Below, one piece after another: positions 1 through 7,431 of a stretch of DNA of 64,000 nucleotides. A model generated the notes under the pieces. That model saw only the letters and a program-made list of their open reading frames with translations. It searched no databases and was not told where the DNA came from. Source of the stretch: Fictibacillus arsenicus (GTDB lineage Bacteria > Bacillota > Bacilli > Bacillales > Fictibacillaceae); NCBI RefSeq assembly GCF_001999465.1, contig NZ_MQMF01000001.1:682001-746000 (forward strand), written 5' to 3'. Each line of letters opens with the position of its first letter. Within the stretch, counting starts at the first letter, position 1. The position numbers and the translations under genes were made by a program.

Positions 1-577
1 TCATAAAGTGACCGAAGGCGTATGCTACACCATTTTTAGCAGCTGAAATAGCACTCTTTTCACTTGTACCCAGAATCCAGGGATCAGGTGGAATTTTTGG
101 AACAGGAGATGCCGAGACTTTAGAAAACATATGATCCGTTGGAAAGTCGTTATAAAGAAAATGAAGAAGTTCTTTAATAGATGCGGGCATTCGACGTACT
201 TGTTCCAGATAATTATCTGATAAAGCCATCGTTGCTTCAGCTGAACCTCCAGGAGCTCGTCCGATTCCAAGATCGATCCTGCCTGGGTAAAGAGTAGCCA
301 GCATGTTATACGTTTCGGCAACGCGGTATGGCCTGTAATGAGGCAACAAAACGGCACCAGCACCGATTCTTATTGATTTTGTGCTGGTGCCGATCACCCC
401 TAGCATCACTTCGGGAGCTGAACAGGTCAATCCAGAGTAGTTATGATGTTCAGCAATCCAATATCTTTCATAGCCTAATCGTTCACCTGCTTTAGCCAAT
501 TCCATGGAGGCAATTAATGCTTGTTGAGGAGTATGACCGTAAGAAATTGGTGATTGATCTAATATCGATAATTTCAT
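1..577 (-). CDS. LLM-class flavin-dependent oxidoreductase (partial, C-terminus off window)
   Basis: Reading the minus strand from the ATG at 577 gives an open frame to the window edge, starting MKLSILDQSPISYG and continuing with WIAEHHNY, PHYRPYRVAE and PGRIDLGIGRAPGG. These are hallmark stretches of the bacterial luciferase-like monooxygenase family (MsnO8-type subgroup), which use FMNH2 and O2 on small organic substrates. About 192 residues are visible; family members are usually near 330, so roughly 40% is missing downstream. A strong GGGAGGAG ribosome site at 581-590 supports the start. The gene diverges from the lipase gene. The substrate cannot be told from sequence. Confidence 0.9.
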   Translation of the reverse strand, partial: MKLSILDQSPISYGHTPQQALIASMELAKAGERLGYERYWIAEHHNYSGLTCSAPEVMLGVIGTSTKSIRIGAGAVLLPHYRPYRVAETYNMLATLYPGRIDLGIGRAPGGSAEATMALSDNYLEQVRRMPASIKELLHFLYNDFPTDHMFSKVSASPVPKIPPDPWILGTSEKSAISAAKNGVAYAFGHFM

Positions 578-783
578 AATAACTCCTCCCTTCCTTCGTT
601 TTGTTAACTAGTATTTTACGTCAAAAACTATATTTTTACCGTTGACAACGCTTACATACTCTAGTTTAATGTTATCTAAGTTAATTATTAGATTATGCAG
701 GAATCTGGAGACACGAATCAATCCCGTATGAGAGAAGTTTGCGATGTCTTTTTTTATTAAAAATTAGAAATGAGGGATGTGTA

Positions 784-1656
784 ATGTCAAAGTGGTTAAG
801 TATAATTTTTACCGTAATACTCGTTTCAATTCTATCGATAAGTGGCAGCCAAACAACAGCGATAGCAAATGATTCATCTGCCAGTGGATTCTTGACAGAA
901 GAAGGACTTCCTCCTCCTGGCGCCAATGATGCTTCCTGCAAGCCGAGTGCCGAGCATCCAGAACCTGTTATCCTCGTCCCCGGAACATTTGAAACGATGG
1001 AAAGAAACTTTGTTAATCTAGCGCCCCTGTTAAAAGAAAAAGGATATTGTGTTTATTCCTTAAATTACGGGTATACCGGTGCTGTACCTGCATCTGGTCC
1101 TATTGAGGATTCAGCTGCCGAACTTAAGACTTTTATAGATAACGTTTTGAACTTAACAGGAGCCCAAAAAGTTTCTATCGTCGGACATAGCCAAGGTGGA
1201 ATGATGCCGCGTTATTATATGAAGAACCTAGGTGGAGCTGAAAAAGTAGAGGATTTGATCGGGCTTGTACCATCAAATCATGGAACGGAAGGTGTTGCAG
1301 GTCTTACGAAGCTTACATCAACAGGAGCAGATCTTGCATCTTGCACAGCGTGCCAGCAGCAAGCAGCTGGATCGGATTTTCTACTGAAGCTGAATGAATA
1401 TGACGAAACACCTGGTGATGTCTCATACACAGTGGTCACAACCCGAAATGATGAAATTGTTGTTCCTTTCACCTCAGCCTTTTTAAAAGGAGAGGAAGAG
1501 AAGATCACTAATATCACCATTCAGGATTATTACCCATATGATCAGATTGAGCATCAGAACATTGCTCAAGATCCACTTGCTTTTCATTTTGTCTTTGATG
1601 CACTCGATTATGAAGGACCTGCAGATCCCCAAAGAGCAGTCGGCATATTTAAGTAA
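784..1656 (+). CDS. secreted lipase / triacylglycerol hydrolase (alpha/beta hydrolase)
   Basis: This 290-residue protein has an N-terminal signal peptide (MSKWLSIIFTVILVSI then a TAIA-like cleavage region), so it is probably exported. The mature part has the lipase oxyanion segment VILVPGTF and the nucleophile elbow GHSQGG with Ser about residue 136, followed by the class-2 lipase-like SNHGTEG stretch. An upstream in-frame ATG at 739 exists, but GAGGG at 771-775 sits properly before the ATG at 784 and the signal peptide begins there. A convergent terminator follows. Likely role: extracellular hydrolysis of acyl esters. Natural substrate unknown. Confidence 0.85.
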   Translation: MSKWLSIIFTVILVSILSISGSQTTAIANDSSASGFLTEEGLPPPGANDASCKPSAEHPEPVILVPGTFETMERNFVNLAPLLKEKGYCVYSLNYGYTGAVPASGPIEDSAAELKTFIDNVLNLTGAQKVSIVGHSQGGMMPRYYMKNLGGAEKVEDLIGLVPSNHGTEGVAGLTKLTSTGADLASCTACQQQAAGSDFLLKLNEYDETPGDVSYTVVTTRNDEIVVPFTSAFLKGEEEKITNITIQDYYPYDQIEHQNIAQDPLAFHFVFDALDYEGPADPQRAVGIFK

Positions 1657-1695
1657 CCTAAAAGGGACCTCCAGTAACGGAAGTCCCTTTTAAAA
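1657..1695. terminator. bidirectional terminator, lipase / EAL-HDOD gene
   Basis: AAAAGGGAC and GTCCCTTTT form a stem flanked by A and T tracts between two convergent genes, so it can serve both strands. Confidence 0.8.
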
Positions 1696-1696
1696 T

Positions 1697-2923
1697 TTAT
1701 TGAACTGTACTTTCCGTGTGTGCCTGAATAAATTGATCTGCTGATAAAGTGCTTGCTTGATAATTCATCAGCAATTCAGCACCTGATGTCTGAAGTGGGC
1801 GGCATAGTGTTTGTAATTCGTCCCACTCCCCGTGCTCAATAGACTTTACTGCAGAAAGAGCCAAATTATACTTTTCATTGTTACCAACTAAAGCTTCAGC
1901 CAGCTCATTAGTTATCGGAAGATCTTCAATGATATCTTTCATATTTTTGTTAAGGATCGTGTCGATCAATGAAAACATACCGAACATATAAAGCTGGTTT
2001 TTGTTTAATCCAAAAATACGTGATGTTCGCTCAAAGAAAGAAGCTCTCGTTAAGCTCATTTTCAAAAGTTCTGTCTGATTGTCTGCTTTTTTCATGCTGG
2101 ACATCATAAGGATCATAATCAATTTTTTGATCTCAAAAAGCCCTAGAAGCACCACAGCCTGCTTAATGGAGGTTACTTTACTCTTAAAGAAAAACGTTCC
2201 TGAATTCATTACCTTCAACAGCTTATATGAAAGGGATAAATCTTGCTGAATAATGTTGCTGATTTCATCAATATCCGGATCGGATGAACTTAATTTATTC
2301 AACAGCTGCAAATAATTTGTTGGGATTGGGTTAATATCTTTCCCATGGAGAATGATGGGCTTACTGAAGAAATACCCTTGAAAGTACTCAAACCCCATAG
2401 CTTTGGCTTCTTCATACTCCTCCCTGCTCTCAATCTTCTCGGCAAGGAAAGTTACTTTATGTTTATATGTCTCAACCATATCTTTAATATCTTCCCGGCT
2501 CATTGCTAAATAATCAATCTTAATGATATCAATGTACGGAAGAAGCGGTGAAAGATTCCGTTTAAAAGCTACATCATCTAATGCAATGATATATCCTTTG
2601 CTTTTCAGCTCTTTGCAAACGTTTAAAATTTCTTGTGTCAGATTCACAGTTTCCAAGATTTCCACCACAATATACTCTGGTGAAATATAAGTAGGTACCC
2701 GATTTAATAAAAGGTTCTCTGTAAAATTAATAAAACACTTTTTGCGATCCCCGACTTCCTTTATTCCGATTCCAGCAAAGCTGTTAACCATAACATCCAC
2801 CGTGGCACTGTCATGGTCTAAGCCTTCATACCTGTTCGCAGTACTGTTTCGATATAAAAGTTCGTAAGCTACAACATTCTCATCTCTATCTAAAATAGGC
2901 TGTCTGCCAATAAAAATATCCAT
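1697..2923 (-). CDS. EAL-HDOD signalling protein (YuxH-like)
   Basis: 408 residues in two parts. The N-terminal EAL-family domain (about 1-200) contains IFIGRQPIL, AYELLYR, VVEILET, IALDDVAF, IKIDYLAM and LAEKIES. The C-terminal HDOD domain (about 200-400) contains SLSYKLLKVMNS and SIKQAVVLLG. The canonical EAL signature is degenerate (YELLYR), as in the YuxH/CdgJ family, so cyclic-di-GMP hydrolysis is doubtful and a protein-interaction or sensing role is more likely. It is monocistronic by position, and the start is the first ATG. Known relatives affect motility in some bacteria; nothing here shows that directly. Confidence 0.88.
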   Translation of the reverse strand: MDIFIGRQPILDRDENVVAYELLYRNSTANRYEGLDHDSATVDVMVNSFAGIGIKEVGDRKKCFINFTENLLLNRVPTYISPEYIVVEILETVNLTQEILNVCKELKSKGYIIALDDVAFKRNLSPLLPYIDIIKIDYLAMSREDIKDMVETYKHKVTFLAEKIESREEYEEAKAMGFEYFQGYFFSKPIILHGKDINPIPTNYLQLLNKLSSSDPDIDEISNIIQQDLSLSYKLLKVMNSGTFFFKSKVTSIKQAVVLLGLFEIKKLIMILMMSSMKKADNQTELLKMSLTRASFFERTSRIFGLNKNQLYMFGMFSLIDTILNKNMKDIIEDLPITNELAEALVGNNEKYNLALSAVKSIEHGEWDELQTLCRPLQTSGAELLMNYQASTLSADQFIQAHTESTVQ

Positions 2924-3109
2924 TTCTCAATCACCAATTCACTATTTATTGTCTAAGAGTTATTTAAAATTACCTTAATATAGACATCAAACCATAAAAT
3001 GTAAATAAAGACAATACACATTAAGATGTAAATAATAACCATTTCGTTATGCTAGTTTACATTTGATGGAATAATTCGTGGTAACTTCGACTCAAAAAGG
3101 TACTAAAAC

Positions 3110-3135
3110 GTTTCATTGCATCCGTCTTTGGGAAC
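3110..3135 (+). promoter_or_regulatory. SigB-type promoter for the stress gene pair
   Basis: GTTTCA (3110-3115), a 14-base spacer and GGGAAC (3130-3135) closely match the general-stress SigB pattern GTTTAA-N12-15-GGGWAW. It lies 39 bases upstream of the YflT-like/CsbD-like pair, whose homologues are SigB-controlled in B. subtilis. Confidence 0.7.
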
Positions 3136-3174
3136 AAAACTTATGTAGTAATCATCTCACAAAGGAGGAAGTCA

Positions 3175-3705
3175 ATGGATAAGCATAACAAAGTAGTAGG
3201 CGTTTTCCGTACAGAAGATGATGCAATTGACGCAATCAAAGAATTAAGAGCGCAAGGGTATAACGAAAATGACATCTCGGTAATTGCAAAGGATAAAAAG
3301 GAAGTTAAACAAATTCATGAAGAAACAGGCACGAAGGCTCCACAAGGGGCTGCCACTGGAATGGCTACAGGCGGAGTTCTCGGAGGCTTAGGCGGATTGC
3401 TTCTTGGAGCAGGAGCACTTGCTATTCCGGGAATCGGACCGATTGTAGCTGCTGGACCAATCGCAGCTGCTCTAGGCGGTGCTGCAGTTGGTGCAGGTGC
3501 TGGAGGAATCGTAGGAGCTCTTGTAGGCTTAGGTATTCCTGAGAAAGAAGCGAAAGAATATGAAGAAGCCGTTGAAGGCGGTGATATTCTCGTACTTGTT
3601 GATGCCAGTGAAATTGATCGTCACAGACAAGTAAACGATACATTCCGTACGTATCGTTCTACAAATGCTCATCGTTATGAAGATTCTTATTCCAATAAAT
3701 ATTAG
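3175..3705 (+). CDS. general stress protein, YflT-like (GsiB/17M family)
   Basis: 176 residues. The N-terminal half (VVGVFRTEDDAIDAIKELRAQG) matches the heat-induced stress protein YflT domain. Residues about 60-125 are a glycine/alanine-rich hydrophobic stretch (GGVLGGLGGLLLGAG, GAAVGAGAGGIVGALVGLG) with glycine-zipper character that may insert in or contact membranes. The tail is acidic and hydrophilic. AAAGGAGG lies just ahead of the ATG and a SigB-type promoter lies upstream. It is co-directional with the CsbD-like gene 18 bp downstream. Molecular function unknown; a protective role under stress is inferred. Confidence 0.85.
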   Translation: MDKHNKVVGVFRTEDDAIDAIKELRAQGYNENDISVIAKDKKEVKQIHEETGTKAPQGAATGMATGGVLGGLGGLLLGAGALAIPGIGPIVAAGPIAAALGGAAVGAGAGGIVGALVGLGIPEKEAKEYEEAVEGGDILVLVDASEIDRHRQVNDTFRTYRSTNAHRYEDSYSNKY

Positions 3706-3723
3706 AATGGAGGATGATTAAAG

Positions 3724-3930
3724 ATGAAAAACGATACAATGGAAGGCAAGTGGAAACAACTCAAAGGCGAAGCTAAGAAACAGTGGGGAAATTTAACCGA
3801 TGACGATTACGATCAAGCGCAAGGCGATCGTGAGAAAATGATCGGAAAGATTCAGGAAAGACACGGAAAAACAAGAGAAGATGCGGAACGTGAGTACGAT
3901 GACTGGCACCGCAGATTCGGACAGTATTAA
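3724..3930 (+). CDS. CsbD family stress-response protein
   Basis: 68 residues with the CsbD signature (MEGKWKQLKGEAKKQWG, then DDYDQAQGDREKMIGKIQERHG). CsbD-like proteins are small, soluble and among the most strongly SigB-induced products in Bacillus; their biochemical role is unknown. The gene is preceded by GGAGGAT and is probably cotranscribed with the preceding stress gene from the SigB-type promoter. A strong terminator follows. Confidence 0.9.
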   Translation: MKNDTMEGKWKQLKGEAKKQWGNLTDDDYDQAQGDREKMIGKIQERHGKTREDAEREYDDWHRRFGQY

Positions 3931-3940
3931 AAGATAGGAC

Positions 3941-3976
3941 AAACCCCGTCAGATATTTATCTGGCGGGGTTTTTTG
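3941..3976 (+). terminator. terminator of the stress gene pair
   Basis: CCCCGTCAGAT and ATCTGGCGGGG form a stem followed by seven T residues. Confidence 0.88.
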
Positions 3977-3979
3977 CTG

Positions 3980-5050
3980 TTAATAATCCAGCAGCGAATT
4001 AAGTTTATCTTTATTTAGTACCTTAACAAGTTCTACTACTAGTTTTGCGCTGTTTTCCAAATCATTTTTACTGATCATCGAAGTATGGCTGTGTATGTAA
4101 CGGGCAGCAACACCTACTACGATACTTGGAATACCTTTTTTGAACAGATGGAATTTACCAGCGTCTGTACCTCCGCCAAGCATAACATCTACTTGATATG
4201 GAATATTATTTTTCTCCGCAACCTCAATAATAAGATCACGAAAAGCGGTGTGCGGAATCATGGATGAATCCAGGAACGTAATCAGCGGACCTTTTCCTAG
4301 CTTTGCTTTATTAGTATTGCCCCCTGGCCCATCCTCAGCCACCCCTACATCAAGTGCAATGGCAACATCTGGTTCCATAATATAAGGTGCTGTAATTGCT
4401 CCTCTTAAGCCAACTTCTTCTTGTACCGTTGCACCGCTATATACGGTGTTTGGATGTTCTGCTTCTTGAAGCTGTTTAAGTACGGTCAGTGCGGTATAGC
4501 ATCCTGCTCGATTATCGAGAGCTTTTGCAAGAATCGTGTCATTATTGGGCATCAGCTCAAATGGACAAATTGGAAGAATAGGGTCACCCACTTTAATTCC
4601 CCACTCTTTTACTTGATCTTTATCATTCGCCCCAATATCAATAAACATTTCTTTCATCGGATAAACTTTATTTCGTTCTTCTGGCTGAAGAATATGAGGA
4701 GCCTTTGAACCAACGACCCCTGTGAATGTTTTATCTTTTGTCTGTACATGCACACGCTGTGCAAGCAGAACTTGAGACCACCAGCCGCCTAGTGGAACGA
4801 AGCGAAGGTAGCCATTCTCCGTAATCTCGCTTACCATGAACCCGACTTCATCCATGTGCCCGGCAAGAAGAATTTTTGGACCATCATCGCCGGATCCTTT
4901 TTTCTCCCCAAAAACACTGCCTAAGTTATCAGTAACCAGATGGGCTCCCGTTTTTTCAATTTCCCGTTTCATAATTGCTCTTATTGCTTTTTCAAAACCT
5001 GGTGCTCCATTCGTTTCTGTTAACTCTTTTAATAAATCCACCTTAATCAC
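3980..5050 (-). CDS. M42 family metallopeptidase (glutamyl aminopeptidase-like, YsdC/YtoP type)
   Basis: 356 residues, full length for M42. Dinuclear metal and catalytic motifs are visible in order: AGHMDEVGF, ALDNRAGCY, VQEEVGLRGA, ALDVGVAED and, at the C-terminus, RYIHSHTSMI. These enzymes form large tetrahedral cytosolic particles that trim N-terminal residues from peptides. The first ATG is used. The gene is convergent with the stress pair. Exact amino-acid preference cannot be read from sequence. Confidence 0.9.
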   Translation of the reverse strand: MIKVDLLKELTETNGAPGFEKAIRAIMKREIEKTGAHLVTDNLGSVFGEKKGSGDDGPKILLAGHMDEVGFMVSEITENGYLRFVPLGGWWSQVLLAQRVHVQTKDKTFTGVVGSKAPHILQPEERNKVYPMKEMFIDIGANDKDQVKEWGIKVGDPILPICPFELMPNNDTILAKALDNRAGCYTALTVLKQLQEAEHPNTVYSGATVQEEVGLRGAITAPYIMEPDVAIALDVGVAEDGPGGNTNKAKLGKGPLITFLDSSMIPHTAFRDLIIEVAEKNNIPYQVDVMLGGGTDAGKFHLFKKGIPSIVVGVAARYIHSHTSMISKNDLENSAKLVVELVKVLNKDKLNSLLDY

Positions 5051-5112
5051 CGTCCTATAGGTATAGGATGGAGAAAAATTAGTAAATTATTACTTATGAA
5101 TAAAAAGATATG

Positions 5113-5143
5113 TAAAAGAATACCCTGTTTACGAAAAACAGGG
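5113..5143 (-). terminator. terminator of the coat-like gene
   Basis: On the minus strand CCCTGTTT and AAACAGGG form a stem followed by a T-rich run, 11 bases after the stop of the coat-like gene. Confidence 0.65.
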
Positions 5144-5153
5144 CATACACATA

Positions 5154-5927
5154 TTAAAGTTTAAACCAGCCTCTAGATTCTAAATCAGCACAATTTCTTT
5201 TCTTGTGTTGTTTTTTCTTTTTCTTCCAATGATCTTGGCTTGAAGAAGAGGATACTTCTTTACACCAAAGTGAGGATGAACTAGAAGATGAACTTGATGA
5301 TGAAGATTCTTTTTTACACCAAAACTCGACTGAGCTAGAAGAGGATTCTTTCTTTTTACATTTAGAAGAAGAAGAGGAAGAAGATTCTTTTTTACAATCG
5401 TGTTTCTTCTTGCAATCGTCTTTCTTTTTCCCGCAAGGATCTTCTTTTTTACAGCATAAAATTCTGCAATTGCTGCTTTCGTGGTCGCTAAGTTCGCCAG
5501 CTTGAGCAATAAAGTTAATGGAACCAATCGGAATCGTAACAATATTTAAGCTTTCTTCTTCAACGATTTGAATAGATGTGCGGTTAACAGCTGTAAGAAC
5601 GCCTTCAATTTCTTCATCGCCACCATCGTTAACCTTTACTTTGCAATTGATTAACTTCCTTAAAATACCACGGAAAGTATCATTACATACTCTTTTACGA
5701 TCGTTGTGACAGCAACTTTTGTCAGATACAACTGAAATGTTTCTAACATTGTTTAACGGCAAATAGAATACTTCTCTGTCGTCTGTTTTGATCGCGATAA
5801 AATCTCTTCCAACACAGACAAGCTTACCCTCTATTTCAATGTCATCAAACCCTTCGTTGGCTATGACACGCTTACATAAAAACTGTGCTACCTCTCGAGC
5901 CGAGAGTGTATTTTTTTTGCAACTCAA
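5154..5927 (-). CDS. Ser/Lys/Cys-rich protein, probable spore-surface (coat or exosporium) component
   Basis: The best start is a TTG at 5927, seven bases after AGGAGG (5935-5940). It gives a 257-residue protein starting MSCKKNTLSAREV; a longer ATG-started frame (6020) lacks a ribosome site. Two similar beta-rich units of about 40 residues are visible (IEIEGKLVCVGRDFIAIK and EEIEGVLTAVNRTSIQIV), resembling an SH3/LSm-like repeat. They are followed by a low-complexity tail with polyserine blocks separated by KCKKK, WCKKE and WCKEV, plus many cysteines. Such tails are typical of morphogenetic spore-coat proteins (for example CotB/CotG-like tails), so that role is inferred. No specific family was recognised. 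Confidence 0.6.
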   Translation of the reverse strand: MSCKKNTLSAREVAQFLCKRVIANEGFDDIEIEGKLVCVGRDFIAIKTDDREVFYLPLNNVRNISVVSDKSCCHNDRKRVCNDTFRGILRKLINCKVKVNDGGDEEIEGVLTAVNRTSIQIVEEESLNIVTIPIGSINFIAQAGELSDHESSNCRILCCKKEDPCGKKKDDCKKKHDCKKESSSSSSSKCKKKESSSSSVEFWCKKESSSSSSSSSSSSLWCKEVSSSSSQDHWKKKKKQHKKRNCADLESRGWFKL

Positions 5928-5969
5928 AAAATTTCCTCCTGAAAATATTATTGACATCTCTTGTCCATG

Positions 5970-5978
5970 TATTATATG
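5970..5978 (-). promoter_or_regulatory. possible SigE/SigK-like -10 element
   Basis: On the minus strand CATATAATA fits the SigK -10 form CATANNNTA and is near the SigE -10 form. It lies about 30 bases before the ribosome site of the coat-like gene. No convincing -35 was found, so this is tentative. Confidence 0.35.
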
Positions 5979-6134
5979 TAGCACCGCGTTAAAAGGCATA
6001 GTTACTTGTCTATATTTCAATTTTTTAAGTCATATGATTTGTTTTTATTAAAAAATTGGCTACAGTGCACGATTGTTTATAAAAAAAGGAAAATAAAAAT
6101 ATACGTATATTTTTTTTAGGAAATAAGACATAAA

Positions 6135-6165
6135 TTAGAACAAGTGTTCTTATTTATGTTATAAT
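6135..6165 (+). promoter_or_regulatory. promoter region of the homing endonuclease gene with a LexA-like box
   Basis: TATAAT at 6160-6165 is a good -10; the -35 (TTAGAA, 6135-6140) is weak. The 12-mer GAACAAGTGTTC at 6138-6149 matches the core GAACRNRYGTTC of the Bacillus LexA (DinR) operator, without the usual outer C and G. It overlaps the -35 region, where repressor binding would block transcription. SOS control is an inference from this match alone. Confidence 0.5.
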
Positions 6166-6200
6166 TTAGTAAGAATGTTATTTATGTAAGGGAGGATAAA

Positions 6201-6608
6201 ATGGAAAACGTGGAGGCTGCTTATTTAGCTGGGATTATTGATGGAGAAGGCAGTATTACGTTAACAAGAATGCATAGAAATGAATTTCGACGTCCTTGTA
6301 TTTCTATTGCTTCTACTGACTTAGAGCTTCTTTCTTATATTAATTCAATGGTTAGTAGCAGAATAAACTATAAAAAAAATTATTATCCAGATAAGCATAA
6401 AAATTCTTATACTTTAACTATTAAGAGAAAAGAATCTGTTATGTTCGTATTATCAAAAATATTACCTTATTTAAAAATTGAAAGAAAAATAAAACGAACA
6501 AAATGGATTCTTAATAATTACAATATAGTTACTCCACGTAATGGAAAATACACACCCGAAATGTTAAAAGCAAAGTTGCTATTTGAAAAAGCTTTTTTTG
6601 ACATATAA
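6201..6608 (+). CDS. single-motif LAGLIDADG homing endonuclease (free-standing)
   Basis: 135 residues. LAGIIDGEGSI at residues 9-19 is the LAGLIDADG helix with the catalytic acidic residue, followed by a beta-rich, basic DNA-contact region (KNSYTLTIKRKESVMFVLSKI, KIERKIKRTKW read in two pieces) typical of this fold. With one motif it should act as a homodimer (I-CreI-like architecture) and make a 3'-overhang double-strand cut at a long site. GGGAGG before the ATG supports the start. Codons are much more AT-rich than in neighbouring genes, a sign of transfer. It is convergent with ssrA and ends 43 bp past the tmRNA 3' end, outside the ssrA intron. Target inferred: intronless ssrA T-loop DNA. 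RNA maturase activity is an alternative. Confidence 0.88.
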   Translation: MENVEAAYLAGIIDGEGSITLTRMHRNEFRRPCISIASTDLELLSYINSMVSSRINYKKNYYPDKHKNSYTLTIKRKESVMFVLSKILPYLKIERKIKRTKWILNNYNIVTPRNGKYTPEMLKAKLLFEKAFFDI

Positions 6609-6634
6609 AAAAGACCAACAAATAAATGTTGGTC
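6607..6634 (-). terminator. ssrA terminator
   Basis: On the minus strand GACCAACA and TGTTGGTC flank a 6-base loop and are followed by six T residues. The T-run overlaps the stop codon of the convergent endonuclease gene. Confidence 0.85.
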
Positions 6635-6651
6635 TGTATCCACCTATGTAT

Positions 6652-7290
6652 TGGTGGAGACGGTGGGACATGTTGTTCCATGCTTTCGTCATGGCACTGA
6701 CTATATCTTGAACCTGTTATTCAGGTCCCCCGGCGTATTATACGAAATATAAATTTACTTGTATCCAAGCAGAATTTCGTATCCTAGTACTACCAAAAAC
6801 TCTGGCAGCCTATAAGTCGATACATGGCTGTTGGATTACTCCACATACCACTCGGCATTGCCTTACAGCGGAATTTCCACTGGTTAGGTTTCACCGATAA
6901 AGCCGGATTTTCACTTATGTGTTACCACATAAGGCGACTAATCCTAATCGAACCCACGTCCAAAGATATTGGCACTTAAGCTTCTACGAGTGTAGTCGGT
7001 TTATTCGCGTTTCGCGAATCCATCTGCCAGCCGACAGGCGTCCAGATCGCTAGCCTGATTATTCTCTTCCATCGTCCTCAGGCGGAGGACAACCGGCGTA
7101 GCCCACTAAGAGTGAGTCCCTTACCCTACCACATGGGCGATGGAGGGAGGAACAGCTAAAGTGCTATTACGCAGCTAAAGCTAAGTTGTTGTTTGTTTTG
7201 CCAGTTATTGGCTTTGGCGTTTTAACGAGGCCGACCCCCTCGACTCGCAACTTAAGCTCAAACTACCCCTGTCGAATCCGTAACGTCCCC
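6652..7290 (-). ncRNA. ssrA: tmRNA gene, interrupted in the T-loop by a group I intron
   Basis: Exon 1 (7290-6947, 344 nt) starts GGGGACGUUACGG and carries the tag frame. The encoded residues GKTNNNLALAA end at UAA, so the full tag with the charged alanine is AGKTNNNLALAA, comparable to but shorter than the B. subtilis tag. Exon 2 (6668-6652, 17 nt) gives the 3' T-arm strand, acceptor strand and encoded CCA. GGGGACG pairs with CGUCUCC over seven pairs. Splicing joins GUGGGUUCGAU to UCCCAC, restoring a T-arm with 5-bp stem and 7-base loop. Mature length is about 361 nt, normal for Bacillus. The gene lies downstream of smpB, as in B. subtilis. tmRNA with SmpB rescues stalled ribosomes and tags nascent chains for proteolysis. 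Confidence 0.95.
6669..6946 (-). mobile_element. ORF-less group I intron in the tmRNA T-loop
   Basis: The 278-nt insertion begins after exon U (6947) and ends with a terminal G (6669), as group I introns do. P1: exon CGAU (6950-6947) pairs with intron GUCG (6938-6935), giving the required U-G wobble at the splice site. P10: GGA in the P1 loop can pair with UCC at the start of exon 2. P2 is an 8-bp hairpin CUUAUGUG-GUAA-CACAUAAG. The conserved P7/J8-7 segment UUCAAGAUAUAGUC lies near 6699-6712, with its P7 partner GACUUAU upstream, a P8 hairpin ACCUG-CAGGU just before it, and a P9 hairpin CCAUG-CAUGG after it. The size is compact and there is no internal reading frame. The subgroup (IA-like) is a guess. 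Confidence 0.92.
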
Positions 7291-7375
7291 ATTATAAAAT
7301 GGTGTGCAGAAACTTAATTCTGCCGAACCACGGAAAGAGATAAAAGCTTATTTGCTCTTATTCACTTGTGTACTC

Positions 7376-7404
7376 AGTATAACATTTTTACTACAACGTC
7401 TCAA
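7376..7404 (-). promoter_or_regulatory. SigA-type promoter of ssrA
   Basis: TTGAGA (7404-7399), a 17-base spacer and TATACT (7381-7376) lie upstream of the mature 5' end. Transcription would start near 7369, giving an 80-nt leader that RNase P should remove. Confidence 0.7.
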
Positions 7405-7431
7405 TTGTAAGTTCCTGTAAGAACAGCCAAT

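Noticed and set aside
5180-5542. Second frame within the coat-like gene
   Set aside because: It is a shifted reading of the low-complexity Ser/Lys tail with no ribosome site.
6201-6608. Treating the LAGLIDADG gene as intron-encoded
   Set aside because: It ends 43 bp outside the tmRNA 3' end and runs on the opposite strand, so it is not inside the intron.
6652-7290. Two-piece (circularly permuted) tmRNA
   Set aside because: The exons are in the normal order and the intervening sequence has group I features; permuted tmRNAs break in a different place and lack these.
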